A stretch of DNA of 64,000 nucleotides from Nitrospirillum amazonense. GTDB lineage: Bacteria; Pseudomonadota; Alphaproteobacteria; Azospirillales; Azospirillaceae. This document shows positions 16,097-26,765 of this stretch, piece after piece. A program made the position numbers and the translations under genes. The DNA is taken from NCBI RefSeq assembly GCF_007828045.1, contig NZ_VITN01000026.1, positions 25,859 through 89,858 of the forward strand. Reading direction: 5' to 3'. The notes below the pieces were generated by a model. That model was not told where the DNA came from and made no database searches. It worked only from the letters and a program-made list of their open reading frames with translations. How positions within the stretch are numbered: the first letter of the stretch is position 1; every line of letters begins with the position of its first letter.

Positions 16097-18061
16097 TTAT
16101 GCCGCCGTCTCCGGCTGCTTGGTTCGTTTCACCAGCTGGTCCAGGCCGCCCTGGGCCATCAACAGGCTGATGAGCGCGTCTACCAGGGTGCCGTGGCCGG
16201 CCTCGCAGCCGCCCATGGTCACGGTGGGGACCAGGGGGACCTTGGCCTGGGTGATGGCGCCGCTCAGCATGGCGGCCACCTCCTTGGACAGGGCCATCTC
16301 CGCACCGCCGAAGGCATCGACCTGGGCCTTGGCCGCCTGGGCGTTGGCGTCGCCGATGGCGGCCACGCGGTCGGCCTCGGCCCGGCCCTCGGTGCGGGTG
16401 CGCATCGCGGTCGCCTCGGCCATCACCTTGGTTGCCTCCGCCTCCTGCGTCTTGCGGGCCAGTTCGGCGCGACCGTGGTTCTGCGCCACCTCGATGGACA
16501 CCGACGACTTGGTCAGGTCGCCCTGCGCCGCCGCCCGGGCTTCGGCCGCGCGCAGTTCCAGTTCCTTGGCGGCGGCCACCTGCTGGCTTTCATAGGTCTC
16601 CACCTTCTCCCGCGCGACCTGGCGGGCGCGCAACTGCTCGAAGATGGTGTCGATGTGGGTGTCGCCCTTGGCCGCGCGCGGCGTGCCGATCATCACCTCC
16701 TTCACGTTCAGGCGGTACTTGGCGAACCGGGCGCTCATGGCGGCCAGGGCCTCGCGCTGCACCTCGGCGCGCTGGTTCACCAGCTCGATCAGGGTGCGGC
16801 TTTGGGCGGCGTCCTTGAACCAGGCGCTGACCATGGGGTCCAGGGTCTGCTCCACCAGCTTCTTGATGTCCGCGAACTGCTGCACCACCCAGGGCGCGTC
16901 GTCGTAACCGATGTGCACGACGATGGACAGGGGCAGCACCGGCTCGAACGCGTCCTTGGTGATGAGTTTGATCTCCGCCAGGTTGTCGTCGAAGCCGTGG
17001 GCCTCGCTGCGCCCCTCGATCCAGCGCAGGACGAAGTTGGTGGTCGGCACCGTGCTGACCTTCACGGCATAGGGGTTGATGGCATACTTGCCAGGATGCA
17101 GGGGCGTCTGCCAGACACCGCGCTGGCCCTGGGCCACCAGTTCGCCATGCTTGTGGTCGGTGCCGGACACGTCGGCGCCGCGCGGGCCGGTGAAGCTGAC
17201 CACCACGCCGACATTGCCGATGTCCACCTGCGTCTTGGGCCGTACCTCGATGGTCGCGAACAGGCGGTTGATGTAGTAGGTGCCCTCGACCAGCACCTGT
17301 TCCTGCCGGCCCCGGCGGCCGCCAGCGGCCAGGAAGGTCTCCGGATCCTGGAAGGAGTTGTGGAAGGTGGTGCCGTCGGCGGCGTGGGTGCCCACCGTGG
17401 GGGCGATGATCTCGCCATGGTCCAGGGCCGGGCCGTCATGGACGGTGACCACGCCCACCGCGTCCTCATGGTCGCGGATGATCAGGGGGCGGAAGCCGTT
17501 ACGCTCCTCGATCATCTCGCGCATGGTTTCCACGGCGCGTGCGTCGCTGGCATCGCCCAGCACCACGGCGTGGGTGGCCGATTCCGTGAAGACGATGAAC
17601 TGCGCCGTATTGATGGCGTAGACGCCCTCACGCAGGATGCGGCGCTGGGGGCCGCGCTGACCGCCCTGGCTCACGAAGGCGCGGGCGTTCTCCACCCCCA
17701 CCCCCGCCGGCCAGCGGGCCAGCGCCTGGGCATTGGGCAGGGCCTGGCCGCCGCGGGCGAAGATGTAGGCCAGGCTGCCCTGGGGCACCGTCACCAGGTT
17801 GGCGCGGTGCACGCGATATTGCAGCGGCATGAAGAAATGAAAGCCGCCGCGCAGCGTTTCCGGCCGGAAGCCGGCCTCGCCCGCCAGCGCCAGGAAACCC
17901 TCCTCAACCGAGCCGCCCAGGGCCCAGAGCTTCTCGACGATGCCCACGGCATCGTTGCGGATATAGACGACGGCACCGGTAACAAACGCCAGGATGAGCA
18001 CGCCCAGGACGCCACCCACCAGATAAAGCGTGGTGAGCGCCCAGGAAGGGAACTCCAGCAT
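16097..18061 (-). CDS. Large SPFH/band 7 membrane protein
   Basis: 654 residues. One N-terminal transmembrane helix (residues about 8-32, followed by YIRNDAVGIVEK) anchors two consecutive band-7-like stretches, one with GPRGADVSGTDHKHGELV. A long Ala/Glu/Lys-rich coiled coil follows (about 510-610, with KVETYESQQVAAAKELELRA). This is the layout of flotillin- or stomatin-like scaffolds that oligomerise at the membrane. The ATG at 18061 has GAGG five bases upstream. No protease or NfeD-type partner gene is next to it. Confidence 0.85.
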   Translation of the reverse strand: MLEFPSWALTTLYLVGGVLGVLILAFVTGAVVYIRNDAVGIVEKLWALGGSVEEGFLALAGEAGFRPETLRGGFHFFMPLQYRVHRANLVTVPQGSLAYIFARGGQALPNAQALARWPAGVGVENARAFVSQGGQRGPQRRILREGVYAINTAQFIVFTESATHAVVLGDASDARAVETMREMIEERNGFRPLIIRDHEDAVGVVTVHDGPALDHGEIIAPTVGTHAADGTTFHNSFQDPETFLAAGGRRGRQEQVLVEGTYYINRLFATIEVRPKTQVDIGNVGVVVSFTGPRGADVSGTDHKHGELVAQGQRGVWQTPLHPGKYAINPYAVKVSTVPTTNFVLRWIEGRSEAHGFDDNLAEIKLITKDAFEPVLPLSIVVHIGYDDAPWVVQQFADIKKLVEQTLDPMVSAWFKDAAQSRTLIELVNQRAEVQREALAAMSARFAKYRLNVKEVMIGTPRAAKGDTHIDTIFEQLRARQVAREKVETYESQQVAAAKELELRAAEARAAAQGDLTKSSVSIEVAQNHGRAELARKTQEAEATKVMAEATAMRTRTEGRAEADRVAAIGDANAQAAKAQVDAFGGAEMALSKEVAAMLSGAITQAKVPLVPTVTMGGCEAGHGTLVDALISLLMAQGGLDQLVKRTKQPETAA

Positions 18062-18491
18062 GGAAGCCTCGTTCAATGGACCTTGATGTGAGCGCCCGGT
18101 CCGGATCCGTGACGGAGTCCGGGCGCGAGACCGCCAGCGCCGGGGCCCAGGCAAAGGGGCATCCGGCAGGCGGAATGGGGGGGATTGGGGGATGTGTCAG
18201 GAGGCCGCCGGTGTCAGGGACGGCGCTGGCTCATGCCGATATCGATGAAGCCTTAGACACGGAAGCCGATCACGGCGCTGGCGCGCCGCTGGCTGGAGAG
18301 ACAGGAACCGGAACGCCGCATTCTTGGGCACCCGAACCGTTTGTCGATGGCAGGGATTTTACCATGACGGCGGTGTGACACAACGCACACTCGCAATGCT
18401 GGCATTTTTGCCCAGCACCGCGCGCCGCGCATACCGGTTGCCGTGGACAAGCCGAGTGATCGGAGTCTGCCAAGCTGTTGGGCTTTGATCC
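18062..18491. other. Gene-free stretch
   Basis: Between the divergent SPFH gene and the porin's regulatory region. I see no convincing coding sequence, repeat or RNA here. A frame open at 18076-18378 has GC-rich, low-complexity translation and no ribosome binding site. Confidence 0.5.
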
Positions 18492-18573
18492 ATATCGGGA
18501 ACAGAGTATTCCGATATGCGCGGCGTATAACTATTCCCGATATTAAGATCTCGTTATCAGATGATCACGAGAT
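18492..18573 (+). promoter_or_regulatory. Repeated ATATCGGGAA motifs and an inverted repeat upstream of the porin
   Basis: ATATCGGGAA occurs at 18492-18501; on the other strand the same motif occurs at 18534-18543, with a one-base-shorter copy (TTCCGATAT) at 18509-18517. A separate inverted repeat ATCTCGT/ACGAGAT with a 12-base spacer follows at 18548-18573. The sequence here is much richer in AT than its surroundings and ends about 100 bases before the porin ATG. It looks like a regulator-binding promoter region; the regulator is unknown. Confidence 0.5.
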
Positions 18574-18670
18574 ACTATCAAGGTGACGCAATAAATATAT
18601 AAATATAGCGCCTAAATTGGCCCTGCATCCCGATCAGGTGCGATCGAATACAGATGAAGGGTTTCTTAAA

Positions 18671-20323
18671 ATGTCGAAGCAAACGCGGACGTCCCCGTAC
18701 GGGCGAACCGGCGTGTTCCTGCTCACCGCCGCCTGTGGCCTGATGGCCGACCTGCCCGCCCATGCGGCTGAGACCTCCACGCAAGAGGTGCAACGGCTGC
18801 GCGCCCAGTTGGAGGCGCAGATGAAGGTCAGCCAGGCCATCCAGGCCCGACTGGACGCGCTTGAGGCGCGCGAGGCCGCCGACGCCAAGGCGCAGGCGGA
18901 AACCAAGGTCCAGGCGGAACAGGTCGCGGCGCAAGCGGCCACCCAAGCCAAGACCATCGCCAAGCTGGAGGCCAGCAGCGGCGACAACGGCAGCTTCACC
19001 ATGGCTGGCGGCCGCCCCACCTTCACCGCCTTCGGCGGCAAGGGCACGCTGCAGATCGGCCTGCAGGCGCAGTTCGACGCGGCCGCCTATTTCGAGGACA
19101 ACGCCAGCGTGAAGCGATCGGGCGTGGATCTGGGCGATGGCGTCAACGCCCGCCGCATCCGCATTCCCTTCGTCTTCCGGTATGGCGACATCACGGCCAC
19201 GGTCACGCCCGACTTCGGCGGGTCGCCGGATGGCCGCCAAAACACCCAGTACCTGTATGAGGCCAACCTGGCTTACACGCCTTTCAAGGGCTTCACGGCG
19301 GCGCTGGGCTATCTGCAGCCCAACATCAGCCTGCAGGACGCGCCCAGTTCCAACGACTTCATGTTCATGGAACGCCCGGCCATCATGGATGTGGAGCGCA
19401 ACATCGCCGCCGGCGACGCCCGCGCCGCCGTGGGCGCCCGCTATTACCAGGACCGCTTCTTCGTCTCCGGCTTCCTGACGGGCCAGGCATATGGTGGCCA
19501 GTCCACCACCACCGCGACCTCATCCGTCGGCGCCACCGGATCGGTCACCACCGCCGTCTCCACCACCCAGCCGTCCAATGGCCAGCAGACGGGTGCCGTG
19601 ATGCGCGTGGCGGGCCGGCCGGTGTATGGCGAGGATTATGATGTCCACCTGGGCTTCAGCGGGTCCAAGGTGTTCAGCATGAACCAGAACGACAGCAACC
19701 GCCTGGCGCAGAACCTGGCCCTGTCGGTCCAGCCGGAACTGCGGGTGGACACCAGCAAGCTGATCAACACCGGTTCCATGCCGGCGACCGGCGTCTACAC
19801 CTGGAACCCGGAAGTGGGCCTGCGCTACCAGAACTTCCTGGTCCAGGCGGAGTATGTGGAGATCGGCATCAACCGCCAGCACCAGGCCGGGGCCGGCCTG
19901 GGTGGTGCCACCCAGACGCCCGACCTCACCTTCCACGGTGCCTATGTCGATGCGTCCTGGGTGCTGACGGGCGAGCCGCGCCTGTACCAGTCGGCCCGCG
20001 GCGGTTTCGGCGGGCTCAAGGTCGCCCACCCGTTCAATCCCGAGACGGGCGACTGGGGCGCGTTCGAGGTGGCGGCGCGCTACAGCGACATCAACCTGAA
20101 CAGCCATGTCCAGCGCTTCCTGGCCCAGTCGGTGACCGGCGGCGTGGCGGGCGGTCAGCAGGATGTCATCCAACTGGGGCTGAACTGGTATCCCAACGAC
20201 CATCTGAAGTTCATGGCCGATTACCAGATCGTGGACGTCAGCAAGCTCAGCGGCGCCACGCTGCAGAACCAGACCGGCCTGCGCTACCAGGCCGTGGGCT
20301 TCCGCGCCCAGGTCGCCTACTAA
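18671..20323 (+). CDS. OprO/OprP-type outer membrane porin
   Basis: 550 residues. A signal peptide (ending AHAAE) is followed by a coiled-coil segment (about 30-110, STQEVQRLRAQLEAQMKV onward) and a beta-barrel of the phosphate-selective porin O/P family, with GTLQIGLQAQFDAAAYF and ARRIRIPFVFRYGD as typical strands. The coiled coil probably trimerises the protein in the periplasm. The final residue is Tyr, an acceptable aromatic end for BAM recognition. Start at ATG 18671, with GAAGGG upstream. Substrate, phosphate or another anion, is not shown. Confidence 0.85.
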   Translation: MSKQTRTSPYGRTGVFLLTAACGLMADLPAHAAETSTQEVQRLRAQLEAQMKVSQAIQARLDALEAREAADAKAQAETKVQAEQVAAQAATQAKTIAKLEASSGDNGSFTMAGGRPTFTAFGGKGTLQIGLQAQFDAAAYFEDNASVKRSGVDLGDGVNARRIRIPFVFRYGDITATVTPDFGGSPDGRQNTQYLYEANLAYTPFKGFTAALGYLQPNISLQDAPSSNDFMFMERPAIMDVERNIAAGDARAAVGARYYQDRFFVSGFLTGQAYGGQSTTTATSSVGATGSVTTAVSTTQPSNGQQTGAVMRVAGRPVYGEDYDVHLGFSGSKVFSMNQNDSNRLAQNLALSVQPELRVDTSKLINTGSMPATGVYTWNPEVGLRYQNFLVQAEYVEIGINRQHQAGAGLGGATQTPDLTFHGAYVDASWVLTGEPRLYQSARGGFGGLKVAHPFNPETGDWGAFEVAARYSDINLNSHVQRFLAQSVTGGVAGGQQDVIQLGLNWYPNDHLKFMADYQIVDVSKLSGATLQNQTGLRYQAVGFRAQVAY

Positions 20324-20356
20324 GGCGGCGTCTCAGGACGGCCTGGTGCCGGATGG

Positions 20357-21124
20357 TCAGGCCATCTCCAGCACCAGGCCGTCGTAGGCCGGCTCCACCC
20401 CCGGCGGCAGTATCGCCATCAGGGAGCGGTAGTCCATCTGGTGGTTCATATGGGTCAGGTAGGCGCGGCGGGGTTTGAGCCGGTCTATCCAGCTGAGCGC
20501 CAGGTCCAGGTGGGCGTGCACCGGGTGCGGTTCGATGCGGGTGGCATCCACGATCCAGGTGTCGATGCCCGCCAGCACGCTCCAGGCCTTCTCATCCAGG
20601 TGCACGACATCGGTGGAATAGGCGAAGTCGCCGATGCGGAAGCCCAGGCTGGGGAAGCGGCCGTGTTCCTGGTGGAAGGGAATGAAGTCGAGGTCGCCAA
20701 TGCTGAAGGGGCCGGTGATGGTATGCGGCACCAGGCAAGGGCGCGGGAACCAGTCCGGCCTGTCCTGCGGCTTGAAGCAATAGTCGAACCGTTCCTGCAA
20801 CTGGCCCAGATTGACCGTGTCCGCGTAAATGGGCAGCGGCCGGTTATTCATCCAATTGACCTGGCGCAGGTCGTCGATGCCGTGGGCGTGGTCGGCGTGC
20901 GCGTGGGTGTACACCACGGCGTCGATGCGGGTGACCTGCGCGTCCAGCAGCTGTTCCCGCATTTCCGGGCCGGTGTCGATCAGGACGGTGGTGCGGTCCG
21001 TCTCCACCAGGATGGACGCGCGGCGGCGGCGGTTGCGCGGCTCATTGGGGTCGCAGTCGCCCCAGATGTTGCCGATCATCGGCACGCCGCCGGACCCGCC
21101 GCAGCCCAGGATTCGCACCCGCAT
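20357..21124 (-). CDS. Metallo-beta-lactamase-fold hydrolase (PhnP-like)
   Basis: 255 residues. THAHADHAHG is the HxHxDH metal motif, with later His residues in FHQEHG and THMNHQ and Asp in YSTDV. N-terminal GCGGSGGVP is the turn common in PhnP-type phosphodiesterases. The ATG at 21124 follows the tatD stop by eight bases, with GAGG between, so it is translated from the same operon. Probably a cyclic-phosphate or nucleotide-like phosphodiesterase; substrate not known. Confidence 0.88.
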   Translation of the reverse strand: MRVRILGCGGSGGVPMIGNIWGDCDPNEPRNRRRRASILVETDRTTVLIDTGPEMREQLLDAQVTRIDAVVYTHAHADHAHGIDDLRQVNWMNNRPLPIYADTVNLGQLQERFDYCFKPQDRPDWFPRPCLVPHTITGPFSIGDLDFIPFHQEHGRFPSLGFRIGDFAYSTDVVHLDEKAWSVLAGIDTWIVDATRIEPHPVHAHLDLALSWIDRLKPRRAYLTHMNHQMDYRSLMAILPPGVEPAYDGLVLEMA

Positions 21125-21132
21125 GCCGTTCC

Positions 21133-21977
21133 TCACGCCGGGAACCCGGCGACGAAGGTGCCGCACTCGGCGGGCGGGATGCGGTCGAACAGCGCCAGCA
21201 TGGTGGCGGTGGTGGCCCGGGCCAGATCCGCCGGATCCATGCCCTTCACCTCCGCCAGCAGGCGGGCGGTGTGGGCCACGAACGACGGCTCGTTGGTCTT
21301 GCCGCGCATGGGCACCGGCGCCAGGAAGGGCGCGTCGGTTTCCACCAGCATGCGGTCCAGCGGCACCTCCTTGGCGAACGCGCGCAGCTCGTCCGACTTC
21401 TTGAAGGTGACGATGCCGCTGAAGGAGATGTGCAGGCCCATCTCCAGCGCCTGGCGGCCCAGCTCAGGGCTGGAGCTGAAGCAGTGCAGCAGGCCGCGCA
21501 GCTTGCCTTCGGACCCGCCCTCCTCCCGCAGGATGCGGATCATGTCCTCATCCGCGTCGCGGGTGTGGATGATGACCGGCAGGCCGGTTTCGCGCGCCAC
21601 GGTCAGGTGGGCGCGGAAGGAGGATTCCTGAACCTCCTGCGGGCTCTTGTTGTAGTAATAGTCCAGGCCGGTCTCGCCCAGGCCGACGACCTTGGGGTAC
21701 GCCGCCAGCTCACGCAGCCGTTCGACGGTGCACAGCTCCTGCTCCTCCAGCGCCTGGTGGGGGTGGACGCCCACCGTGCACCAGACATCGGGATAGGCCT
21801 GGGCCACCGCGTGCACTTGGGGAAAGCGGCTGAGGTGGGTGCAGATGGTCAGCATGGCGCCAACCCCCGCCGCCCGCGCCCGGCCCACCACCGCGTCGCG
21901 CTGTTCGGCGAAGTCGGGGAAGTCCAGGTGACAGTGGCTGTCGATCAGGAAGGGCTTATGGATCAGACCGTCCGGCA

Positions 21978-21978
<1 letters not shown>
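21133..21978 (-). CDS. tatD: TatD-family metal-dependent hydrolase
   Basis: 281 residues. IDSHCHLDF has the HxH metal pair; further ligands are in GLGETGLDYYY, PVIIHTRDAD, LHCFSS and VETDAPFLAP. This family includes 3'-5' DNA exonucleases involved in repair. The start ATG overlaps the metG stop by one base (TGATG), a sign of translational coupling. Confidence 0.93.
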
Positions 21979-23531
<1,553 letters not shown>

Positions 23532-23596
23532 GGCAACTCTCCGGCTAACAGGCTGTCGGTTTATTATCTAGGGCGGTGAAACCGCTTTTCAGCGTC

Positions 23597-24718
23597 TCAG
23601 GACGCCGCAGCCTCGATCGTGCGCAGCGCGCTCAACATCACCTGCTTGCGATCGAGATTGGCGCCTTCCGCCTTGGCGAACAGGCGGTTGACGTTGTCCC
23701 ATACCTCCATCCAGCGATCAAGCGCACGATCCCGGCGCGCCGCGAAGGACAGACGTTCCATCAGGGCCGCCTCACCCTCCACGATCTCGGCCGCCGCCTG
23801 GTCACGGGCCAGCGCGCGGTTGAAGCGGGCCAGCCACCACAGCAGCAGGTCGGTCGTCGTCTCCCACACCGTGTCCTGGCCGGCGCGGGCCACCTGGTCC
23901 GCCAGGGCGTGGGCGGCGGCCAAATCCAGGCGCGGCAAGGTGTCCAGCACGCCCAGCAGCACGCGGTAGAGGTCCAGGCCCCCGGCGGCGGCCAGGTCCA
24001 GGCCCCGCCCGATGCTGCCGTCCGACAGGGTGGTCAGCGCCGCGGCATCGCCCATCTCCAGATCCGGCATCATGCGGTTGACCAGGCTACGCACCGTGGT
24101 GGTGGGCAGCGGCTCCAGCATCAGGGTGCGGGTGCGCGAGCGGATGGTGGGCAGGAGGGCGCCGGGGTTGTCCGCGACCAGCAGGATCAGCGCGCGGGGC
24201 GGCGGTTCCTCCAGGATCTTCAGGATGGCGTTCTGGCCGCTGGGGTTCATCTGGTCGGCGCCATCCACGACCACGATGCGCCAGCCGCCCTCGGCCGCCG
24301 TCAGCCGCAGGAAGGGGGCGATGCGCCGCACCTCCTCCACCGGCAGGTCGCGCTTGAAACGCTTGCGCTTCTCATCCCAGGTGCGCTGGATGGTCAGCAG
24401 GTCGCCATGCGCGCCGGCGGCCACGCGCCGGGCGATGGGGTTCTCGGGTGAGACGTACAGGCTGGTGGGCGGCGGCGGGGCGCCGAACAGCCCGTCTCCT
24501 TGCTGCTCCGCCCCGCCCGACAGCAGGAAGCGGGCGAAACGGTAGGCCAGCGTAGCCTTGCCGATGCCGGGCGGCCCGCCGATCAGCCAGGCGTGGTGCA
24601 GGCGCCCGCCGGTGGCGGCCTTCAGCAGCGTCTGTTCCGCCGCCGCATGGCCCATCAGGTCGTGCGTGGCGATGGGCGCCGGCACGCTTTCCCGGTCGAA
24701 CGCCGGCGCCGGCATCAC
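23597..24718 (-). CDS. holB: DNA polymerase III subunit delta prime
   Basis: Clamp-loader subunit. The AAA+ fold shows GPPGIGKATLAYRFAR (Walker A) and VVVDGADQMN (Walker B-like), then an SRC-like segment around PTIRSRTRTLMLEPL. Length is 373 residues. The start overlaps tmk by four bases (24715-24718), so the two are co-translated, the usual order in alphaproteobacteria. Confidence 0.93.
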   Translation of the reverse strand: MMPAPAFDRESVPAPIATHDLMGHAAAEQTLLKAATGGRLHHAWLIGGPPGIGKATLAYRFARFLLSGGAEQQGDGLFGAPPPPTSLYVSPENPIARRVAAGAHGDLLTIQRTWDEKRKRFKRDLPVEEVRRIAPFLRLTAAEGGWRIVVVDGADQMNPSGQNAILKILEEPPPRALILLVADNPGALLPTIRSRTRTLMLEPLPTTTVRSLVNRMMPDLEMGDAAALTTLSDGSIGRGLDLAAAGGLDLYRVLLGVLDTLPRLDLAAAHALADQVARAGQDTVWETTTDLLLWWLARFNRALARDQAAAEIVEGEAALMERLSFAARRDRALDRWMEVWDNVNRLFAKAEGANLDRKQVMLSALRTIEAAAS

Positions 24719-25359
24719 GCGGTCCTCCCCAGCGGGCCCAAGCGCCCCTCCACCACCGTCAACAGCCGGGCCTGGATGGTGGCGATGTCGCCGGTGGCGT
24801 CGATCACGGCGCAGCGGCCGGAATCGCGGGCGGCGATGTCCAAGAAGCCTTGGCGGAGGCGTTCATGAAACTCCATGCCCATGCGCTCGTACCGGTCCTC
24901 GGTCCCCGGCCTTGAACCGGCGCGGGCCAGGCCCGCCTCGACCGGCAGGTCCAGCACCAGGGTCAGGTCGGGCATGAGGCCGCCGGTGGACAGGCGGTGC
25001 AGATCGGTCAGGACACCCCGGTCCACGCCCATGGCGTAGCCCTGGTAGGCGACGGTGCTGTCGGCATAGCGGTCGCACAGCACCCAGGCGCCCCGGGCCA
25101 GGGCCGGGCGCACCAGCGCCTCGACATTCTCATGCCGGGCGGCGTTATGCAGCAGCGCCTCGGTCAGGCGCTGCCAAGACGTGTCGCCGGCCACCAGCAG
25201 CCCCCGGATGGCGGCGGCGCCGTCGGACCCGCCGCCAGGCTCACGGGTGGTCACCACCTCCATCCCCCGGTCCGTCAGGGCCTGGGCCAGCAGGCGGATC
25301 TGGGTGGACTTGCCCGCCCCCTCCCCGCCCTCGAGGGTGATGAACCGGCCGGTCGCCAT
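24715..25359 (-). CDS. tmk: Thymidylate kinase
   Basis: Phosphorylates dTMP to dTDP. The P-loop is EGGEGAGKSTQ, the DR-Y signature is DRYADSTVAYQG, and TTREPGG binds nucleotide. 214 residues, normal. It lies nine bases after the D-Ala-D-Ala carboxypeptidase gene and overlaps holB by four bases. Confidence 0.97.
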   Translation of the reverse strand: MATGRFITLEGGEGAGKSTQIRLLAQALTDRGMEVVTTREPGGGSDGAAAIRGLLVAGDTSWQRLTEALLHNAARHENVEALVRPALARGAWVLCDRYADSTVAYQGYAMGVDRGVLTDLHRLSTGGLMPDLTLVLDLPVEAGLARAGSRPGTEDRYERMGMEFHERLRQGFLDIAARDSGRCAVIDATGDIATIQARLLTVVEGRLGPLGRTA

Positions 25360-25367
25360 CAGCCGCC

Positions 25368-26540
25368 TCAGCTGCCGAAGATCATGCGGTGCAGGCCGGC
25401 GCCCATGCGGCCCAACAGGCCAAGGCGCGGCACGTCAGTGGCCGCCCGCAGGGGGATTTCCAGGGTCTGCAGGTCCGGCGCCGTCACCTTCAGGGTGGCG
25501 ACGGCGGCGCCCTTGGCCACCGGGGCGGCCAGCGGCAGTTGCGTCACCACCGCCACCTTCATGGCGCGGCGCTGCTCGGCGGTCAGGGTGATCTTCAGGG
25601 CGTCGGGGATGACCACCGGCACGCTGTCGGCGGTGCCCAGCGACACCGGTAGGGTGTCCACCGTCTCGCCCGCCTTGAACAGGGCATAGTCGTCGAACTC
25701 GTGGAAGCCCCACTCCAGGATGCGGGCGGGCTCATCCGCGCGGCTCTGCATGCTGGTCAGGCCGTTGATCACCAGCACCAGGCGGCGGTCGCCGCGCTTG
25801 GCCGAGGCGATCAGGCCGTAGCCGCCCGCCTCGGTATGGCCGGTCTTCAGGCCGTCCACGCCCATGTTGCGGTACAGCAGCGGGTTGCGGTTGCCCTGCT
25901 TGATCTTGTTGTAGGTGAACTCCAGCTCCGAGAAATAATGATAGTACTCGGGGAAGTCGTGGATGGTGTGGATGGCCAGGATGGCCAGGTCGTGCGCCGT
26001 GGAATAGTGGTTGGCGTCCGGCAGGCCGGCGGCGTTGGTGAAGTTGCTGTCCTTCATGCCCATGTCGTGGGCGCGCTTGGTCATGTTGCGGCAGAAGGCC
26101 TCCTCCGTGCCGCCCAGGCCTTCGGCCAGGACGATGGTGGCGTCGTTGCCGGACTGCACCAGCACGCCGCGGATCAGATCCTCCACCTTCACGTTGGCGC
26201 CCAGCGGCAGGTACATGGTGGAGCCTTCGGTCTTGGCTCCGCCCAGTTCCCAGGCACGGCGGCTGACCGGCAGGCTGTCCTCCAGCGACAGCTTGCCGTT
26301 CTTCAGCCGGTCGAAGACCATGTACATGGTCATGACCTTGCTCATCGACGACGTCGGCATGTGCTGGTCGGCGTTCTTGGCGAACAGGACGGTGCCGGTG
26401 TCGGCATCCATCAGGATGGCCTGGCGCGCCTCAGTATCGATGGTGGCGGCGTGCGCCACGCTGCTCAACAGGCCGCCCAGCAGCCCTATAACCAGGGCGG
26501 CCTTAACCGCGCCGCGCGTCGCCAAAACCTTCAGTTCCAT
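25368..26540 (-). CDS. dacF: D-alanyl-D-alanine carboxypeptidase (DacF-type, PBP5 family)
   Basis: Removes the terminal D-Ala of peptidoglycan stem peptides. The signal peptide ends near SSVAHA; the active-site triads are S-M-S-K (PTSSMSKVM), S-G-N (VQSGNDA) and K-T-G (LKTGHTEAGGYG). The C-terminal beta-rich domain (PBP5_C) ends with an amphipathic helix-like tail that can hold the enzyme to the inner membrane. 390 residues. It acts in the periplasm with the nearby rlpA and mltB products. Confidence 0.95.
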   Translation of the reverse strand: MELKVLATRGAVKAALVIGLLGGLLSSVAHAATIDTEARQAILMDADTGTVLFAKNADQHMPTSSMSKVMTMYMVFDRLKNGKLSLEDSLPVSRRAWELGGAKTEGSTMYLPLGANVKVEDLIRGVLVQSGNDATIVLAEGLGGTEEAFCRNMTKRAHDMGMKDSNFTNAAGLPDANHYSTAHDLAILAIHTIHDFPEYYHYFSELEFTYNKIKQGNRNPLLYRNMGVDGLKTGHTEAGGYGLIASAKRGDRRLVLVINGLTSMQSRADEPARILEWGFHEFDDYALFKAGETVDTLPVSLGTADSVPVVIPDALKITLTAEQRRAMKVAVVTQLPLAAPVAKGAAVATLKVTAPDLQTLEIPLRAATDVPRLGLLGRMGAGLHRMIFGS

Positions 26541-26733
26541 GTCTCTTCTATCCCGACTGCGTGTCCGATAGCTCTAATAGCCTTAAAGCATGCGGGGGCA
26601 CTGATGCCCCATGAACGGCCGTCCATGCCAGTCTCCAGACGGCCTATGGCCAAAATGTCCCAACCGGCGGCGACCCCGGTGCACAGGGTGCGGCGGCCGG
26701 CGGGAACATTTCAAGCTTAACCCGCGTCCTATT

Positions 26734-26765
26734 CGACCCCGGCCTTACTCGACCCCGGCCTTACT
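26734..26765 (-). repeat. Tandem 16-base duplication across the rlpA stop codon
   Basis: CGACCCCGGCCTTACT occurs twice in tandem at 26734-26749 and 26750-26765 (plus strand), with a further CGAC at 26766. On the coding strand this duplicates the stop codon region as GAGTAAGGCCGGGGTC, so that a second TAA in the same setting follows the first. Confidence 0.85.

Noticed and set aside
16193..18091. A 632-codon plus-strand frame opposite the SPFH gene.
   Set aside because: Antisense to a gene with clear band 7 and coiled-coil features; the translation is His/Gly/Ala-rich and has no recognisable domain.
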